A stretch of 64,000 nt of DNA from assembly GCF_021869535.1 (NCBI RefSeq), contig NW_026262659.1, positions 7,812,001 to 7,876,000 of the forward strand. The letters run 5' to 3'. The DNA comes from Mytilus californianus (Eukaryota; Mollusca; Bivalvia; Mytilida; Mytilidae). Positions 14,301 through 30,000 of the stretch are shown here, piece after piece (position 1 is the first letter of the stretch; every line of letters begins with the position of its first letter). The translations under genes were made by a program, and so were the position numbers. Under the pieces are notes generated by a model. That model was not told the DNA's origin and did no database searches. It worked only from the letters and a program-made list of their open reading frames with translations.

Positions 14301-17300
14301 TCACAATTTCTGCCTCAAATGGTCAGTTTAGAATTCATGTTACAACAGTATCATCCCTAACCATATATCTAACATAAGTTAGTTAATATATGAACTACAA
14401 GTGTTTAAACAAAGCCATATTTGCAAAAGTTGTATTTATGAAGATATCAGTCTGGTGCATAAATTCACTGAATGTTTGATAGAAATGACTGCTTACATCT
14501 GATTTTTGCATAACTTCCTACCACAGTTATTGTTTTCCTTACAAAAGACCTTTGAAATAATAAAAGCATAGCATTTAGAAGTTAAATTATCTGTTTTATG
14601 ACCCAGGGGGAGGCATTTTTCTCTGTTTTTTGCCCCTGGGGCCTCACATTTCCTATTTTTTTTCCCCTGTTTCTAGCAATGTGGAATAATTGGTACATAT
14701 TTAGGATAGAACACACTATTGTAAGTTTTATTGAGGTCTTTTTGAAATTCTAGCTTGTACTTTTTATGCCGCAGTCACAAAAAAGCACATTTAGGTGTTA
14801 CGGCTTACTTTTGGGTTATCGACAGGACAAAAACACCCCAACAAAAATATTTAAGAAGGATCAATGAGTTGCAATGACTGCGAAGGGTAAATATAAGCAC
14901 TTCTAAACAATTTAGATTACAAATAGGCATATATCATGAATTTATTTTTTATTCAGGGCTTTAAGTAAACAATGCATACTGTAAACTGTGAATTTATGCT
15001 GACTCATCATAGTTTAGGCCCAGGATTTTTTTTCAATCTTCATGAAATATTTATAAAACTTCATATTTGAGTTAAATCCTTAAAAATCTCTGAGATAAAC
15101 AAGATTTTGTGAAATTCTGTATGTTCTAATTTTTAACCCTATATAGGTTGCAATTCTGTAAATATAGACAATGCAATTTCCCGTAGGAACTCCCTTTGCG
15201 GCTAAAACTGTGACACTTTTACTATGAAGTTTCGTGAAAAATAATATCCTAGAAAGGAAAGTTTATATGCACTACTATTTTATTCAAAGGTCAAAATATA
15301 GGGCTGTGCGGCATATTTTCAACATTTATATGCCCTGAACTTCTAAGAGTTTAAACTTATACTAAAATTCTATACTACCCTTACCTCCATTTTTGGACCT
15401 CCTAAGAATTAAAATTTAGGCGCTACCATGTTTTTCTATACTGGTTACATTCCCAAGTGATGTCTCTATGAAATGAAACACAGAGATCATAAATGGGAAC
15501 CAGTACGTTAACAAATTAACATATCTATGAATATTATATATCTCCCCAAAAGAGGCGTGGTTTGAGAAACAGCTGTATTTACAAAGTGCAACCTATACAA
15601 ACATTTATTCAAATAGAAAACTCTCTAAAAACACTTTTTCTCAAAACAATACTTATTTATCAGATTTATAGCCTTAAAGAAATCACTGCATATACTCTAA
15701 GTTTCCTTTTACAGTACATTTTATACCCCTACCCCTGTTTCAATTTTTTAAAGAATTTGAAAACAAGACTTTAATAATTGCCAGCTTACCCTATGTGCAT
15801 GTTTTCTGACATTAACTGTCTAAAACCTGTTTGAAACTATTCTGATAACAAATTGAAAGCATTTTAAAATACTATAAATGTAATGTTTAGTAGTTAATCA
15901 TTCCAACATTCAAGATTATACAAAGTATCCAATCCTGCCTGTGTCTCCAGTCCACATCTTACTGTATGCCTATTTGTCAATGAAAGTTCACAATTTCTGC
16001 CTCAAATGGTCAGTTTAGAATTCATGTTACAACAGTATCATCCCTAACCATATATCTAACATAAGTTAGTTAATATATGAACTACAAGTGTTTAAACAAA
16101 GCCATATTTGCAAAAGTTGTATTTATGAAGATATCAGTCTGGTGCATAAATTCACTGAATGTTTGATAGAAATGACTGCTTACATCTGATTTTTGCATAA
16201 CTTCCTACCACAGTTATTGTTTTCCTTACAAAAGACCTTTGAAATAATAAAAGCATAGCATTTAGAAGTTAAATTATCTGTTTTATGACCCAGGGGGAGG
16301 CATTTTTCTCTGTTTTTTGCCCCTGGGGCCTCACATTTCCTATTTTTTTTTCCCTGTTTCTAGCAATGTGGAATAATTGGTACATATTTAGGATAGAACA
16401 CACTATTGTAAGTTTTATTGAGGTCTTTTTGAAATTCTAGCTTGTACTTTTTATGCCGCAGTCACAAAAAAGCACATTTAGGTGTTACGGCTTACTTTTG
16501 GGTTATCGACAGGACAAAAACACCCCAACAAAAATATTTAAGAAGGATCAATGAGTTGCAATGACTGCGAAGGGTAAATATAAGCACTTCTAAACAATTT
16601 AAATTACAAATAGGCATATATCATGAATTTATTTTTTATTCAGGGCTTTAAGTAAACAATGCATACTGTAAACTGTGAATTTATGCTGACTCATCATAGT
16701 TTAGGCCCAGGATTTTTTTTCAATCTTCATGAAATATTTATAAAACTTCATATTTGAGTTAAATCCTTAAAAATCTCTGAGATAAACAAGATTTTGTGAA
16801 ATTCTGTATGTTCTAATTTTTAACCCTATATAGGTTGCAATTCTGTAAATATAGACAATGCAATTTCCCGTAGGAACTCCCTTTGCGGCTAAAACTGTGA
16901 CACTTTTACTATGAAGTTTCGTGAAAAATAATATCCTAGAAAGGAAAGTTTATATGCACTACTATTTTATTCAAAGGTCAAAATATAGGGCTGTGCGGCA
17001 TATTTTCAACATTTATATGCCCTGAACTTCTAAGAGTTTAAACTTATACTAAAATTCTATACTACCCTTACCTCCATTTTTGGACCTCCTAAGAATTAAA
17101 ATTTAGGCGCTACCATGTTTTTCTATACTGGTTACATTCCCAAGTGATGTCTCTATGAAATGAAACACAGAGATCATAAATGGGAACCAGTACGTTAACA
17201 AATTAACATATCTATGAATATTATATATCTCCCCAAAAGAGGCGTGGTTTGAGAAACAGCTGTATTTACAAAGTGCAACCTATACAAACATTTATTCAAA

Positions 17301-19795
17301 TAGAAAACTCTCTAAAAACACTTTTTCTCAAAACAATACTTATTTATCAGATTTATAGCCTTAAAGAAATCACTGCATATACTCTAAGTTTCCTTTTACA
17401 GTACATTTTATACCCCTACCCCTGTTTCAATTTTTTAAAGAATTTGAAAACAAGACTTTAATAATTGCCAGCTTACCCTATGTGCATGTTTTCTGACATT
17501 AACTGTCTAAAACCTGTTTGAAACTATTCTGATAACAAATTGAAAGCATTTTAAAATACTATAAATGTAATGTTTAGTAGTTAATCATTCCAACATTCAA
17601 GATTATACAAAGTATCCAATCCTGCCTGTGTCTCCAGTCCACATCTTACTGTATGCCTATTTGTCAATGAAAGTTCACAATTTCTGCCTCAAATGGTCAG
17701 TTTAGAATTCATGTTACAACAGTATCATCCCTAACCATATATCTAACATAAGTTAGTTAATATATGAACTACAAGTGTTTAAACAAAGCCATATTTGCAA
17801 AAGTTGTATTTATGAAGATATCAGTCTGGTGCATAAATTCACTGAATGTTTGATAGAAATGACTGCTTACATCTGATTTTTGCATAACTTCCTACCACAG
17901 TTATTGTTTTCCTTACAAAAGACCTTTGAAATAATAAAAGCATAGCATTTAGAAGTTAAATTATCTGTTTTATGACCCAGGGGGAGGCATTTTTCTCTGT
18001 TTTTTGCCCCTGGGGCCTCACATTTCCTATTTTTTTTTCCCTGTTTCTAGCAATGTGGAATAATTGGTACATATTTAGGATAGAACACGCTATTGTAAGT
18101 TTTATTGAGGTCTTTTTGAAATTCTAGCTTGTACTTTTTATGCCGCAGTCACAAAAAAGCACATTTAGGTGTTACGGCTTACTTTTGGGTTATCGACAGG
18201 ACAAAAACACCCCAACAAAAATATTTAAGAAGGATCAATGAGTTGCAATGACTGCGAAGGGTAAATATAAGCACTTCTAAACAATTTAAATTACAAATAG
18301 GCATATATCATGAATTTATTTTTTATTCAGGGCTTTAAGTAAACAATGCATACTGTAAACTGTGAATTTATGCTGACTCATCATAGTTTAGGCCCAGGAT
18401 TTTTTTTCAATCTTCATGAAATATTTATAAAACTTCATATTTGAGTTAAATCCTTAAAAATCTCTGAGATAAACAAGATTTTGTGAAATTCTGTATGTTC
18501 TAATTTTTAACCCTATATAGGTTGCAATTCTGTAAATATAGACAATGCAATTTCCCGTAGGAACTCCCTTTGCGGCTAAAACTGTGACACTTTTACTATG
18601 AAGTTTCGTGAAAAATAATATCCTAGAAAGGAAAGTTTATATGCACTACTATTTTATTCAAAGGTCAAAATATAGGGCTGTGCGGCATATTTTCAACATT
18701 TATATGCCCTGAACTTCTAAGAGTTTAAACTTATACTAAAATTCTATACTACCCTTACCTCCATTTTTGGACCTCCTAAGAATTAAAATTTAGGCGCTAC
18801 CATGTTTTTCTATACTGGTTACATTCCCAAGTGATGTCTCTATGAAATGAAACACAGAGATCATAAATGGGAACCAGTACGTTAACAAATTAACATATCT
18901 ATGAATATTATATATCTCCCCAAAAGAGGCGTGGTTTGAGAAACAGCTGTATTTACAAAGTGCAACCTATACAAACATTTATTCAAATAGAAAACTCTCT
19001 AAAAACACTTTTTCTCAAAACAATACTTATTTATCAGATTTATAGCCTTAAAGAAATCACTGCATATACTCTAAGTTTCCTTTTACAGTACATTTTATAC
19101 CCCTACCCCTGTTTCAATTTTTTAAAGAATTTGAAAACAAGACTTTAATAATTGCCAGCTTACCCTATGTGCATGTTTTCTGACATTAACTGTCTAAAAC
19201 CTGTTTGAAACTATTCTGATAACAAATTGAAAGCATTTTAAAATACTATAAATGTAATGTTTAGTAGTTAATCATTCCAACATTCAAGATTATACAAAGT
19301 ATCCAATCCTGCCTGTGTCTCCAGTCCACATCTTACTGTATGCCTATTTGTCAATGAAAGTTCACAATTTCTGCCTCAAATGGTCAGTTTAGAATTCATG
19401 TTACAACAGTATCATCCCTAACCATATATCTAACATAAGTTAGTTAATATATGAACTACAAGTGTTTAAACAAAGCCATATTTGCAAAAGTTGTATTTAT
19501 GAAGATATCAGTCTGGTGCATAAATTCACTGAATGTTTGATAGAAATGACTGCTTACATCTGATTTTTGCATAACTTCCTACCACAGTTATTGTTTTCCT
19601 TACAAAAGACCTTTGAAATAATAAAAGCATAGCATTTAGAAGTTAAATTATCTGTTTTATGACCCAGGGGGAGGCATTTTTCTCTGTTTTTTGCCCCTGG
19701 GGCCTCACATTTCCTATTTTTTTTTCCCTGTTTCTAGCAATGTGGAATAATTGGTACATATTTAGGATAGAACACACTATTGTAAGTTTTATTGA

Positions 19796-21030
19796 GGTCT
19801 TTTTGAAATTCTAGCTTGTACTTTTTATGCCGCAGTCACAAAAAAGCACATTTAGGTGTTACGGCTTACTTTTGGGTTATCGACAGGACAAAAACACCCC
19901 AACAAAAATATTTAAGAAGGATCAATGAGTTGCAATGACTGCGAAGGGTAAATATAAGCACTTCTAAACAATTTAAATTACAAATAGGCATATATCATGA
20001 ATTTATTTTTTATTCAGGGCTTTAAGTAAACAATGCATACTGTAAACTGTGAATTTATGCTGACTCATCATAGTTTAGGCCCAGGATTTTTTTTCAATCT
20101 TCATGAAATATTTATAAAACTTCATATTTGAGTTAAATCCTTAAAAATCTCTGAGATAAACAAGATTTTGTGAAATTCTGTATGTTCTAATTTTTAACCC
20201 TATATACAAACATTTATTCAAATAGAAAACTCTCTAAAAACACTTTTTCTCAAAACAATACTTATTTATCAGATTTAAAGCCTTAAAGAAATCACTGCAT
20301 ATACTCTAAGTTTCCTTTTACAGTACATTTTATACCCCTACCCCTGTTTCAATTTTTTAAAGAATTTGAAAACAAGACTTTAATAATTGCCAGCTTACCC
20401 TATGTGCATGTTTTCTGACATTAACTGTCTAAAACCTGTTTGAAACTATTCTGATAACAAATTGAAAGCATTTTAAAATACTATAAATGTAATGTTTAGT
20501 AGTTAATCATTCCAACATTCAAGATTATACAAAGTATCCAATCCTGCCTGTGTCTCCAGTCCACATCTTACTGTATGCCTATTTGTCAATGAAAGTTCAC
20601 AATTTCTGCCTCAAATGGTCAGTTTAGAATTCATGTTACAACAGTATCATCCCTAACCATATATCTAACATAAGTTAGTTAATATATGAACTACAAGTGT
20701 TTAAACAAAGCCATATTTGCAAAAGTTGTATTTATGAAGATATCAGTCTGGTGCATAAATTCACTGAATGTTTGATAGAAATGACTGCTTACATCTGATT
20801 TTTGCATAACTTCCTACCACAGTTATTGTTTTCCTTACAAAAGACCTTTGAAATAATAAAAGCATAGCATTTAGAAGTTAAATTATCTGTTTTATGACCC
20901 AGGGGGAGGCATTTTTCTCTGTTTTTTGCCCCTGGGGCCTCACATTTCCTATTTTTTTTTCCCTGTTTCTAGCAATGTGGAATAATTGGTACATATTTAG
21001 GATAGAACACACTATTGTAAGTTTTATTGA
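19796..21030. repeat. Unit 13, short unit lacking the 448-bp element
   Basis: Same breakpoint as unit 7: 1,687 - 452 = 1,235 bp. It carries a private substitution just after the junction (GATTTAAAGCC at 20273-20283 instead of GATTTATAGCC). Unit 7 does not share it, so the two short units are not recent direct copies of each other at every site. Confidence 0.93.
20203..20206. other. Empty target site (TATA) in unit 13
   Basis: Same single-TATA junction as in unit 7, located six units away. Confidence 0.8.
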
Positions 21031-24000
21031 GGTCTTTTTGAAATTCTAGCTTGTACTTTTTATGCCGCAGTCACAAAAAAGCACATTTAGGTGTTACGGC
21101 TTACTTTTGGGTTATCGACAGGACAAAAACACCCCAACAAAAATATTTAAGAAGGATCAATGAGTTGCAATGACTGCGAAGGGTAAATATAAGCACTTCT
21201 AAACAATTTAAATTACAAATAGGCATATATCATGAATTTATTTTTTATTCAGGGCTTTAAGTAAACAATGCATACTGTAAACTGTGAATTTATGCTGACT
21301 CATCATAGTTTAGGCCCAGGATTTTTTTTCAATCTTCATGAAATATTTATAAAACTTCATATTTGAGTTAAATCCTTAAAAATCTCTGAGATAAACAAGA
21401 TTTTGTGAAATTCTGTATGTTCTAATTTTTAACCCTATATAGGTTGCAATTCTGTAAATATAGACAATGCAATTTCCCGTAGGAACTCCCTTTGCGGCTA
21501 AAACTGTGACACTTTTACTATGAAGTTTCGTGAAAAATAATATCCTAGAAAGGAAAGTTTATATGCACTACTATTTTATTCAAAGGTCAAAATATAGGGC
21601 TGTGCGGCATATTTTCAACATTTATATGCCCTGAACTTCTAAGAGTTTAAACTTATACTAAAATTCTATACTACCCTTACCTCCATTTTTGGACCTCCTA
21701 AGAATTAAAATTTAGGCGCTACCATGTTTTTCTATACTGGTTACATTCCCAAGTGATGTCTCTATGAAATGAAACACAGAGATCATAAATGGGAACCAGT
21801 ACGTTAACAAATTAACATATCTATGAATATTATATATCTCCCCAAAAGAGGCGTGGTTTGAGAAACAGCTGTATTTACAAAGTGCAACCTATACAAACAT
21901 TTATTCAAATAGAAAACTCTCTAAAAACACTTTTTCTCAAAACAATACTTATTTATCAGATTTATAGCCTTAAAGAAATCACTGCATATACTCTAAGTTT
22001 CCTTTTACAGTACATTTTATACCCCTACCCCTGTTTCAATTTTTTAAAGAATTTGAAAACAAGACTTTAATAATTGCCAGCTTACCCTATGTGCATGTTT
22101 TCTGACATTAACTGTCTAAAACCTGTTTGAAACTATTCTGATAACAAATTGAAAGCATTTTAAAATACTATAAATGTAATGTTTAGTAGTTAATCATTCC
22201 AACATTCAAGATTATACAAAGTATCCAATCCTGCCTGTGTCTCCAGTCCACATCTTACTGTATGCCTATTTGTCAATGAAAGTTCACAATTTCTGCCTCA
22301 AATGGTCAGTTTAGAATTCATGTTACAACAGTATCATCCCTAACCATATATCTAACATAAGTTAGTTAATATATGAACTACAAGTGTTTAAACAAAGCCA
22401 TATTTGCAAAAGTTGTATTTATGAAGATATCAGTCTGGTGCATAAATTCACTGAATGTTTGATAGAAATGACTGCTTACATCTGATTTTTGCATAACTTC
22501 CTACCACAGTTATTGTTTTCCTTACAAAAGACCTTTGAAATAATAAAAGCATAGCATTTAGAAGTTAAATTATCTGTTTTATGACCCAGGGGGAGGCATT
22601 TTTCTCTGTTTTTTGCCCCTGGGGCCTCACATTTCCTATTTTTTTTTCCCTGTTTCTAGCAATGTGGAATAATTGGTACATATTTAGGATAGAACACACT
22701 ATTGTAAGTTTTATTGAGGTCTTTTTGAAATTCTAGCTTGTACTTTTTATGCCGCAGTCACAAAAAAGCACATTTAGGTGTTACGGCTTACTTTTGGGTT
22801 ATCGACAGGACAAAAACACCCCAACAAAAATATTTAAGAAGGATCAATGAGTTGCAATGACTGCGAAGGGTAAATATAAGCACTTCTAAACAATTTAAAT
22901 TACAAATAGGCATATATCATGAATTTATTTTTTATTCAGGGCTTTAAGTAAACAATGCATACTGTAAACTGTGAATTTATGCTGACTCATCATAGTTTAG
23001 GCCCAGGATTTTTTTTCAATCTTCATGAAATATTTATAAAACTTCATATTTGAGTTAAATCCTTAAAAATCTCTGAGATAAACAAGATTTTGTGAAATTC
23101 TGTATGTTCTAATTTTTAACCCTATATAGGTTGCAATTCTGTAAATATAGACAATGCAATTTCCCGTAGGAACTCCCTTTGCGGCTAAAACTGTGACACT
23201 TTTACTATGAAGTTTCGTGAAAAATAATATCCTAGAAAGGAAAGTTTATATGCACTACTATTTTATTCAAAGGTCAAAATATAGGGCTGTGCGGCATATT
23301 TTCAACATTTATATGCCCTGAACTTCTAAGAGTTTAAACTTATACTAAAATTCTATACTACCCTTACCTCCATTTTTGGACCTCCTAAGAATTAAAATTT
23401 AGGCGCTACCATGTTTTTCTATACTGGTTACATTCCCAAGTGATGTCTCTATGAAATGAAACACAGAGATCATAAATGGGAACCAGTACGTTAACAAATT
23501 AACATATCTATGAATATTATATATCTCCCCAAAAGAGGCGTGGTTTGAGAAACAGCTGTATTTACAAAGTGCAACCTATACAAACATTTATTCAAATAGA
23601 AAACTCTCTAAAAACACTTTTTCTCAAAACAATACTTATTTATCAGATTTATAGCCTTAAAGAAATCACTGCATATACTCTAAGTTTCCTTTTACAGTAC
23701 ATTTTATACCCCTACCCCTGTTTCAATTTTTTAAAGAATTTGAAAACAAGACTTTAATAATTGCCAGCTTACCCTATGTGCATGTTTTCTGACATTAACT
23801 GTCTAAAACCTGTTTGAAACTATTCTGATAACAAATTGAAAGCATTTTAAAATACTATAAATGTAATGTTTAGTAGTTAATCATTCCAACATTCAAGATT
23901 ATACAAAGTATCCAATCCTGCCTGTGTCTCCAGTCCACATCTTACTGTATGCCTATTTGTCAATGAAAGTTCACAATTTCTGCCTCAAATGGTCAGTTTA

Positions 24001-27000
24001 GAATTCATGTTACAACAGTATCATCCCTAACCATATATCTAACATAAGTTAGTTAATATATGAACTACAAGTGTTTAAACAAAGCCATATTTGCAAAAGT
24101 TGTATTTATGAAGATATCAGTCTGGTGCATAAATTCACTGAATGTTTGATAGAAATGACTGCTTACATCTGATTTTTGCATAACTTCCTACCACAGTTAT
24201 TGTTTTCCTTACAAAAGACCTTTGAAATAATAAAAGCATAGCATTTAGAAGTTAAATTATCTGTTTTATGACCCAGGGGGAGGCATTTTTCTCTGTTTTT
24301 TGCCCCTGGGGCCTCACATTTCCTATTTTTTTTTCCCTGTTTCTAGCAATGTGGAATAATTGGTACATATTTAGGATAGAACACACTATTGTAAGTTTTA
24401 TTGAGGTCTTTTTGAAATTCTAGCTTGTACTTTTTATGCCGCAGTCACAAAAAAGCACATTTAGGTGTTACGGCTTACTTTTGGGTTATCGACAGGACAA
24501 AAACACCCCAACAAAAATATTTAAGAAGGATCAATGAGTTGCAATGACTGCGAAGGGTAAATATAAGCACTTCTAAACAATTTAAATTACAAATAGGCAT
24601 ATATCATGAATTTATTTTTTATTCAGGGCTTTAAGTAAACAATGCATACTGTAAACTGTGAATTTATGCTGACTCATCATAGTTTAGGCCCAGGATTTTT
24701 TTTCAATCTTCATGAAATATTTATAAAACTTCATATTTGAGTTAAATCCTTAAAAATCTCTGAGATAAACAAGATTTTGTGAAATTCTGTATGTTCTAAT
24801 TTTTAACCCTATATAGGTTGCAATTCTGTAAATATAGACAATGCAATTTCCCGTAGGAACTCCCTTTGCGGCTAAAACTGTGACACTTTTACTATGAAGT
24901 TTCGTGAAAAATAATATCCTAGAAAGGAAAGTTTATATGCACTACTATTTTATTCAAAGGTCAAAATATAGGGCTGTGCGGCATATTTTCAACATTTATA
25001 TGCCCTGAACTTCTAAGAGTTTAAACTTATACTAAAATTCTATACTACCCTTACCTCCATTTTTGGACCTCCTAAGAATTAAAATTTAGGCGCTACCATG
25101 TTTTTCTATACTGGTTACATTCCCAAGTGATGTCTCTATGAAATGAAACACAGAGATCATAAATGGGAACCAGTACGTTAACAAATTAACATATCTATGA
25201 ATATTATATATCTCCCCAAAAGAGGCGTGGTTTGAGAAACAGCTGTATTTACAAAGTGCAACCTATACAAACATTTATTCAAATAGAAAACTCTCTAAAA
25301 ACACTTTTTCTCAAAACAATACTTATTTATCAGATTTATAGCCTTAAAGAAATCACTGCATATACTCTAAGTTTCCTTTTACAGTACATTTTATACCCCT
25401 ACCCCTGTTTCAATTTTTTAAAGAATTTGAAAACAAGACTTTAATAATTGCCAGCTTACCCTATGTGCATGTTTTCTGACATTAACTGTCTAAAACCTGT
25501 TTGAAACTATTCTGATAACAAATTGAAAGCATTTTAAAATACTATAAATGTAATGTTTAGTAGTTAATCATTCCAACATTCAAGATTATACAAAGTATCC
25601 AATCCTGCCTGTGTCTCCAGTCCACATCTTACTGTATGCCTATTTGTCAATGAAAGTTCACAATTTCTGCCTCAAATGGTCAGTTTAGAATTCATGTTAC
25701 AACAGTATCATCCCTAACCATATATCTAACATAAGTTAGTTAATATATGAACTACAAGTGTTTAAACAAAGCCATATTTGCAAAAGTTGTATTTATGAAG
25801 ATATCAGTCTGGTGCATAAATTCACTGAATGTTTGATAGAAATGACTGCTTACATCTGATTTTTGCATAACTTCCTACCACAGTTATTGTTTTCCTTACA
25901 AAAGACCTTTGAAATAATAAAAGCATAGCATTTAGAAGTTAAATTATCTGTTTTATGACCCAGGGGGAGGCATTTTTCTCTGTTTTTTGCCCCTGGGGCC
26001 TCACATTTCCTATTTTTTTTTCCCTGTTTCTAGCAATGTGGAATAATTGGTACATATTTAGGATAGAACACACTATTGTAAGTTTTATTGAGGTCTTTTT
26101 GAAATTCTAGCTTGTACTTTTTATGCCGCAGTCACAAAAAAGCACATTTAGGTGTTACGGCTTACTTTTGGGTTATCGACAGGACAAAAACACCACAACA
26201 AAAATATTTAAGAAGGATCAATGAGTTGCAATGACTGCGAAGGGTAAATATAAGCACTTCTAAACAATTTAAATTACAAATAGGCATATATCATGAATTT
26301 ATTTTTTATTCAGGGCTTTAAGTAAACAATGCATACTGTAAACTGTGAATTTATGCTGACTCATCATAGTTTAGGCCCAGGATTTTTTTTCAATCTTCAT
26401 GAAATATTTATAAAACTTCATATTTGAGTTAAATCCTTAAAAATCTCTGAGATAAACAAGATTTTGTGAAATTCTGTATGTTCTAATTTTTAACCCTATA
26501 TAGGTTGCAATTCTGTAAATATAGACAATGCAATTTCCCGTAGGAACTCCCTTTGCGGCTAAAACTGTGACACTTTTACTATGAAGTTTCGTGAAAAATA
26601 ATATCCTAGAAAGGAAAGTTTATATGCACTACTATTTTATTCAAAGGTCAAAATATAGGGCTGTGCGGCATATTTTCAACATTTATATGCCCTGAACTTC
26701 TAAGAGTTTAAACTTATACTAAAATTCTATACTACCCTTACCTCCATTTTTGGACCTCCTAAGAATTAAAATTTAGGCGCTACCATGTTTTTCTATACTG
26801 GTTACATTCCCAAGTGATGTCTCTATGAAATGAAACACAGAGATCATAAATGGGAACCAGTACGTTAACAAATTAACATATCTATGAATATTATATATCT
26901 CCCCAAAAGAGGCGTGGTTTGAGAAACAGCTGTATTTACAAAGTGCAACCTATACAAACATTTATTCAAATAGAAAACTCTCTAAAAACACTTTTTCTCA

Positions 27001-30000
27001 AAACAATACTTATTTATCAGATTTATAGCCTTAAAGAAATCACTGCATATACTCTAAGTTTCCTTTTACAGTACATTTTATACCCCTACCCCTGTTTCAA
27101 TTTTTTAAAGAATTTGAAAACAAGACTTTAATAATTGCCAGCTTACCCTATGTGCATGTTTTCTGACATTAACTGTCTAAAACCTGTTTGAAACTATTCT
27201 GATAACAAATTGAAAGCATTTTAAAATACTATAAATGTAATGTTTAGTAGTTAATCATTCCAACATTCAAGATTATACAAAGTATCCAATCCTGCCTGTG
27301 TCTCCAGTCCACATCTTACTGTATGCCTATTTGTCAATGAAAGTTCACAATTTCTGCCTCAAATGGTCAGTTTAGAATTCATGTTACAACAGTATCATCC
27401 CTAACCATATATCTAACATAAGTTAGTTAATATATGAACTACAAGTGTTTAAACAAAGCCATATTTGCAAAAGTTGTATTTATGAAGATATCAGTCTGGT
27501 GCATAAATTCACTGAATGTTTGATAGAAATGACTGCTTACATCTGATTTTTGCATAACTTCCTACCACAGTTATTGTTTTCCTTACAAAAGACCTTTGAA
27601 ATAATAAAAGCATAGCATTTAGAAGTTAAATTATCTGTTTTATGACCCAGGGGGAGGCATTTTTCTCTGTTTTTTGCCCCTGGGGCCTCACATTTCCTAT
27701 TTTTTTTTCCCTGTTTCTAGCAATGTGGAATAATTGGTACATATTTAGGATAGAACACACTATTGTAAGTTTTATTGAGGTCTTTTTGAAATTCTAGCTT
27801 GTACTTTTTATGCCGCAGTCACAAAAAAGCACATTTAGGTGTTACGGCTTACTTTTGGGTTATCGACAGGACAAAAACACCCCAACAAAAATATTTAAGA
27901 AGGATCAATGAGTTGCAATGACTGCGAAGGGTAAATATAAGCACTTCTAAACAATTTAAATTACAAATAGGCATATATCATGAATTTATTTTTTATTCAG
28001 GGCTTTAAGTAAACAATGCATACTGTAAACTGTGAATTTATGCTGACTCATCATAGTTTAGGCCCAGGATTTTTTTTCAATCTTCATGAAATATTTATAA
28101 AACTTCATATTTGAGTTAAATCCTTAAAAATCTCTGAGATAAACAAGATTTTGTGAAATTCTGTATGTTCTAATTTTTAACCCTATATAGGTTGCAATTC
28201 TGTAAATATAGACAATGCAATTTCCCGTAGGAACTCCCTTTGCGGCTAAAACTGTGACACTTTTACTATGAAGTTTCGTGAAAAATAATATCCTAGAAAG
28301 GAAAGTTTATATGCACTACTATTTTATTCAAAGGTCAAAATATAGGGCTGTGCGGCATATTTTCAACATTTATATGCCCTGAACTTCTAAGAGTTTAAAC
28401 TTATACTAAAATTCTATACTACCCTTACCTCCATTTTTGGACCTCCTAAGAATTAAAATTTAGGCGCTACCATGTTTTTCTATACTGGTTACATTCCCAA
28501 GTGATGTCTCTATGAAATGAAACACAGAGATCATAAATGGGAACCAGTACGTTAACAAATTAACATATCTATGAATATTATATATCTCCCCAAAAGAGGC
28601 GTGGTTTGAGAAACAGCTGTATTTACAAAGTGCAACCTATACAAACATTTATTCAAATAGAAAACTCTCTAAAAACACTTTTTCTCAAAACAATACTTAT
28701 TTATCAGATTTATAGCCTTAAAGAAATCACTGCATATACTCTAAGTTTCCTTTTACAGTACATTTTATACCCCTACCCCTGTTTCAATTTTTTAAAGAAT
28801 TTGAAAACAAGACTTTAATAATTGCCAGCTTACCCTATGTGCATGTTTTCTGACATTAACTGTCTAAAACCTGTTTGAAACTATTCTGATAACAAATTGA
28901 AAGCATTTTAAAATACTATAAATGTAATGTTTAGTAGTTAATCATTCCAACATTCAAGATTATACAAAGTATCCAATCCTGCCTGTGTCTCCAGTCCACA
29001 TCTTACTGTATGCCTATTTGTCAATGAAAGTTCACAATTTCTGCCTCAAATGGTCAGTTTAGAATTCATGTTACAACAGTATCATCCCTAACCATATATC
29101 TAACATAAGTTAGTTAATATATGAACTACAAGTGTTTAAACAAAGCCATATTTGCAAAAGTTGTATTTATGAAGATATCAGTCTGGTGCATAAATTCACT
29201 GAATGTTTGATAGAAATGACTGCTTACATCTGATTTTTGCATAACTTCCTACCACAGTTATTGTTTTCCTTACAAAAGACCTTTGAAATAATAAAAGCAT
29301 AGCATTTAGAAGTTAAATTATCTGTTTTATGACCCAGGGGGAGGCATTTTTCTCTGTTTTTTGCCCCTGGGGCCTCACATTTCCTATTTTTTTTTCCCTG
29401 TTTCTAGCAATGTGGAATAATTGGTACATATTTAGGATAGAACACACTATTGTAAGTTTTATTGAGGTCTTTTTGAAATTCTAGCTTGTACTTTTTATGC
29501 CGCAGTCACAAAAAAGCACATTTAGGTGTTACGGCTTACTTTTGGGTTATCGACAGGACAAAAACACGCCAACAAAAATATTTAAGAAGGATCAAGGAGT
29601 TGCAATGACTGCGAAGGGTAAATATAAGCACTTCTAAACAATTTAAATTACAAATAGGCATATATCATGAATTTATTTTTTATTCAGGGCTTTAAGTAAA
29701 CAATGCATACTGTAAACTGTGAATTTATGCTGACTCATCATAGTTTAGGCCCAGGATTTTTTTTCAATCTTCATGAAATATTTATAAAACTTCATATTTG
29801 AGTTAAATCCTTAAAAATCTCTGAGATAAACAAGATTTTGTGAAATTCTGTATGTTCTAATTTTTAACCCTATATAGGTTGCAATTCTGTAAATATAGAC
29901 AATGCAATTTCCCGTAGGAACTCCCTTTGCGGCTAAAACTGTGACACTTTTACTATGAAGTTTCGTGAAAAATAATATCCTAGAAAGGAAAGTTTATATG

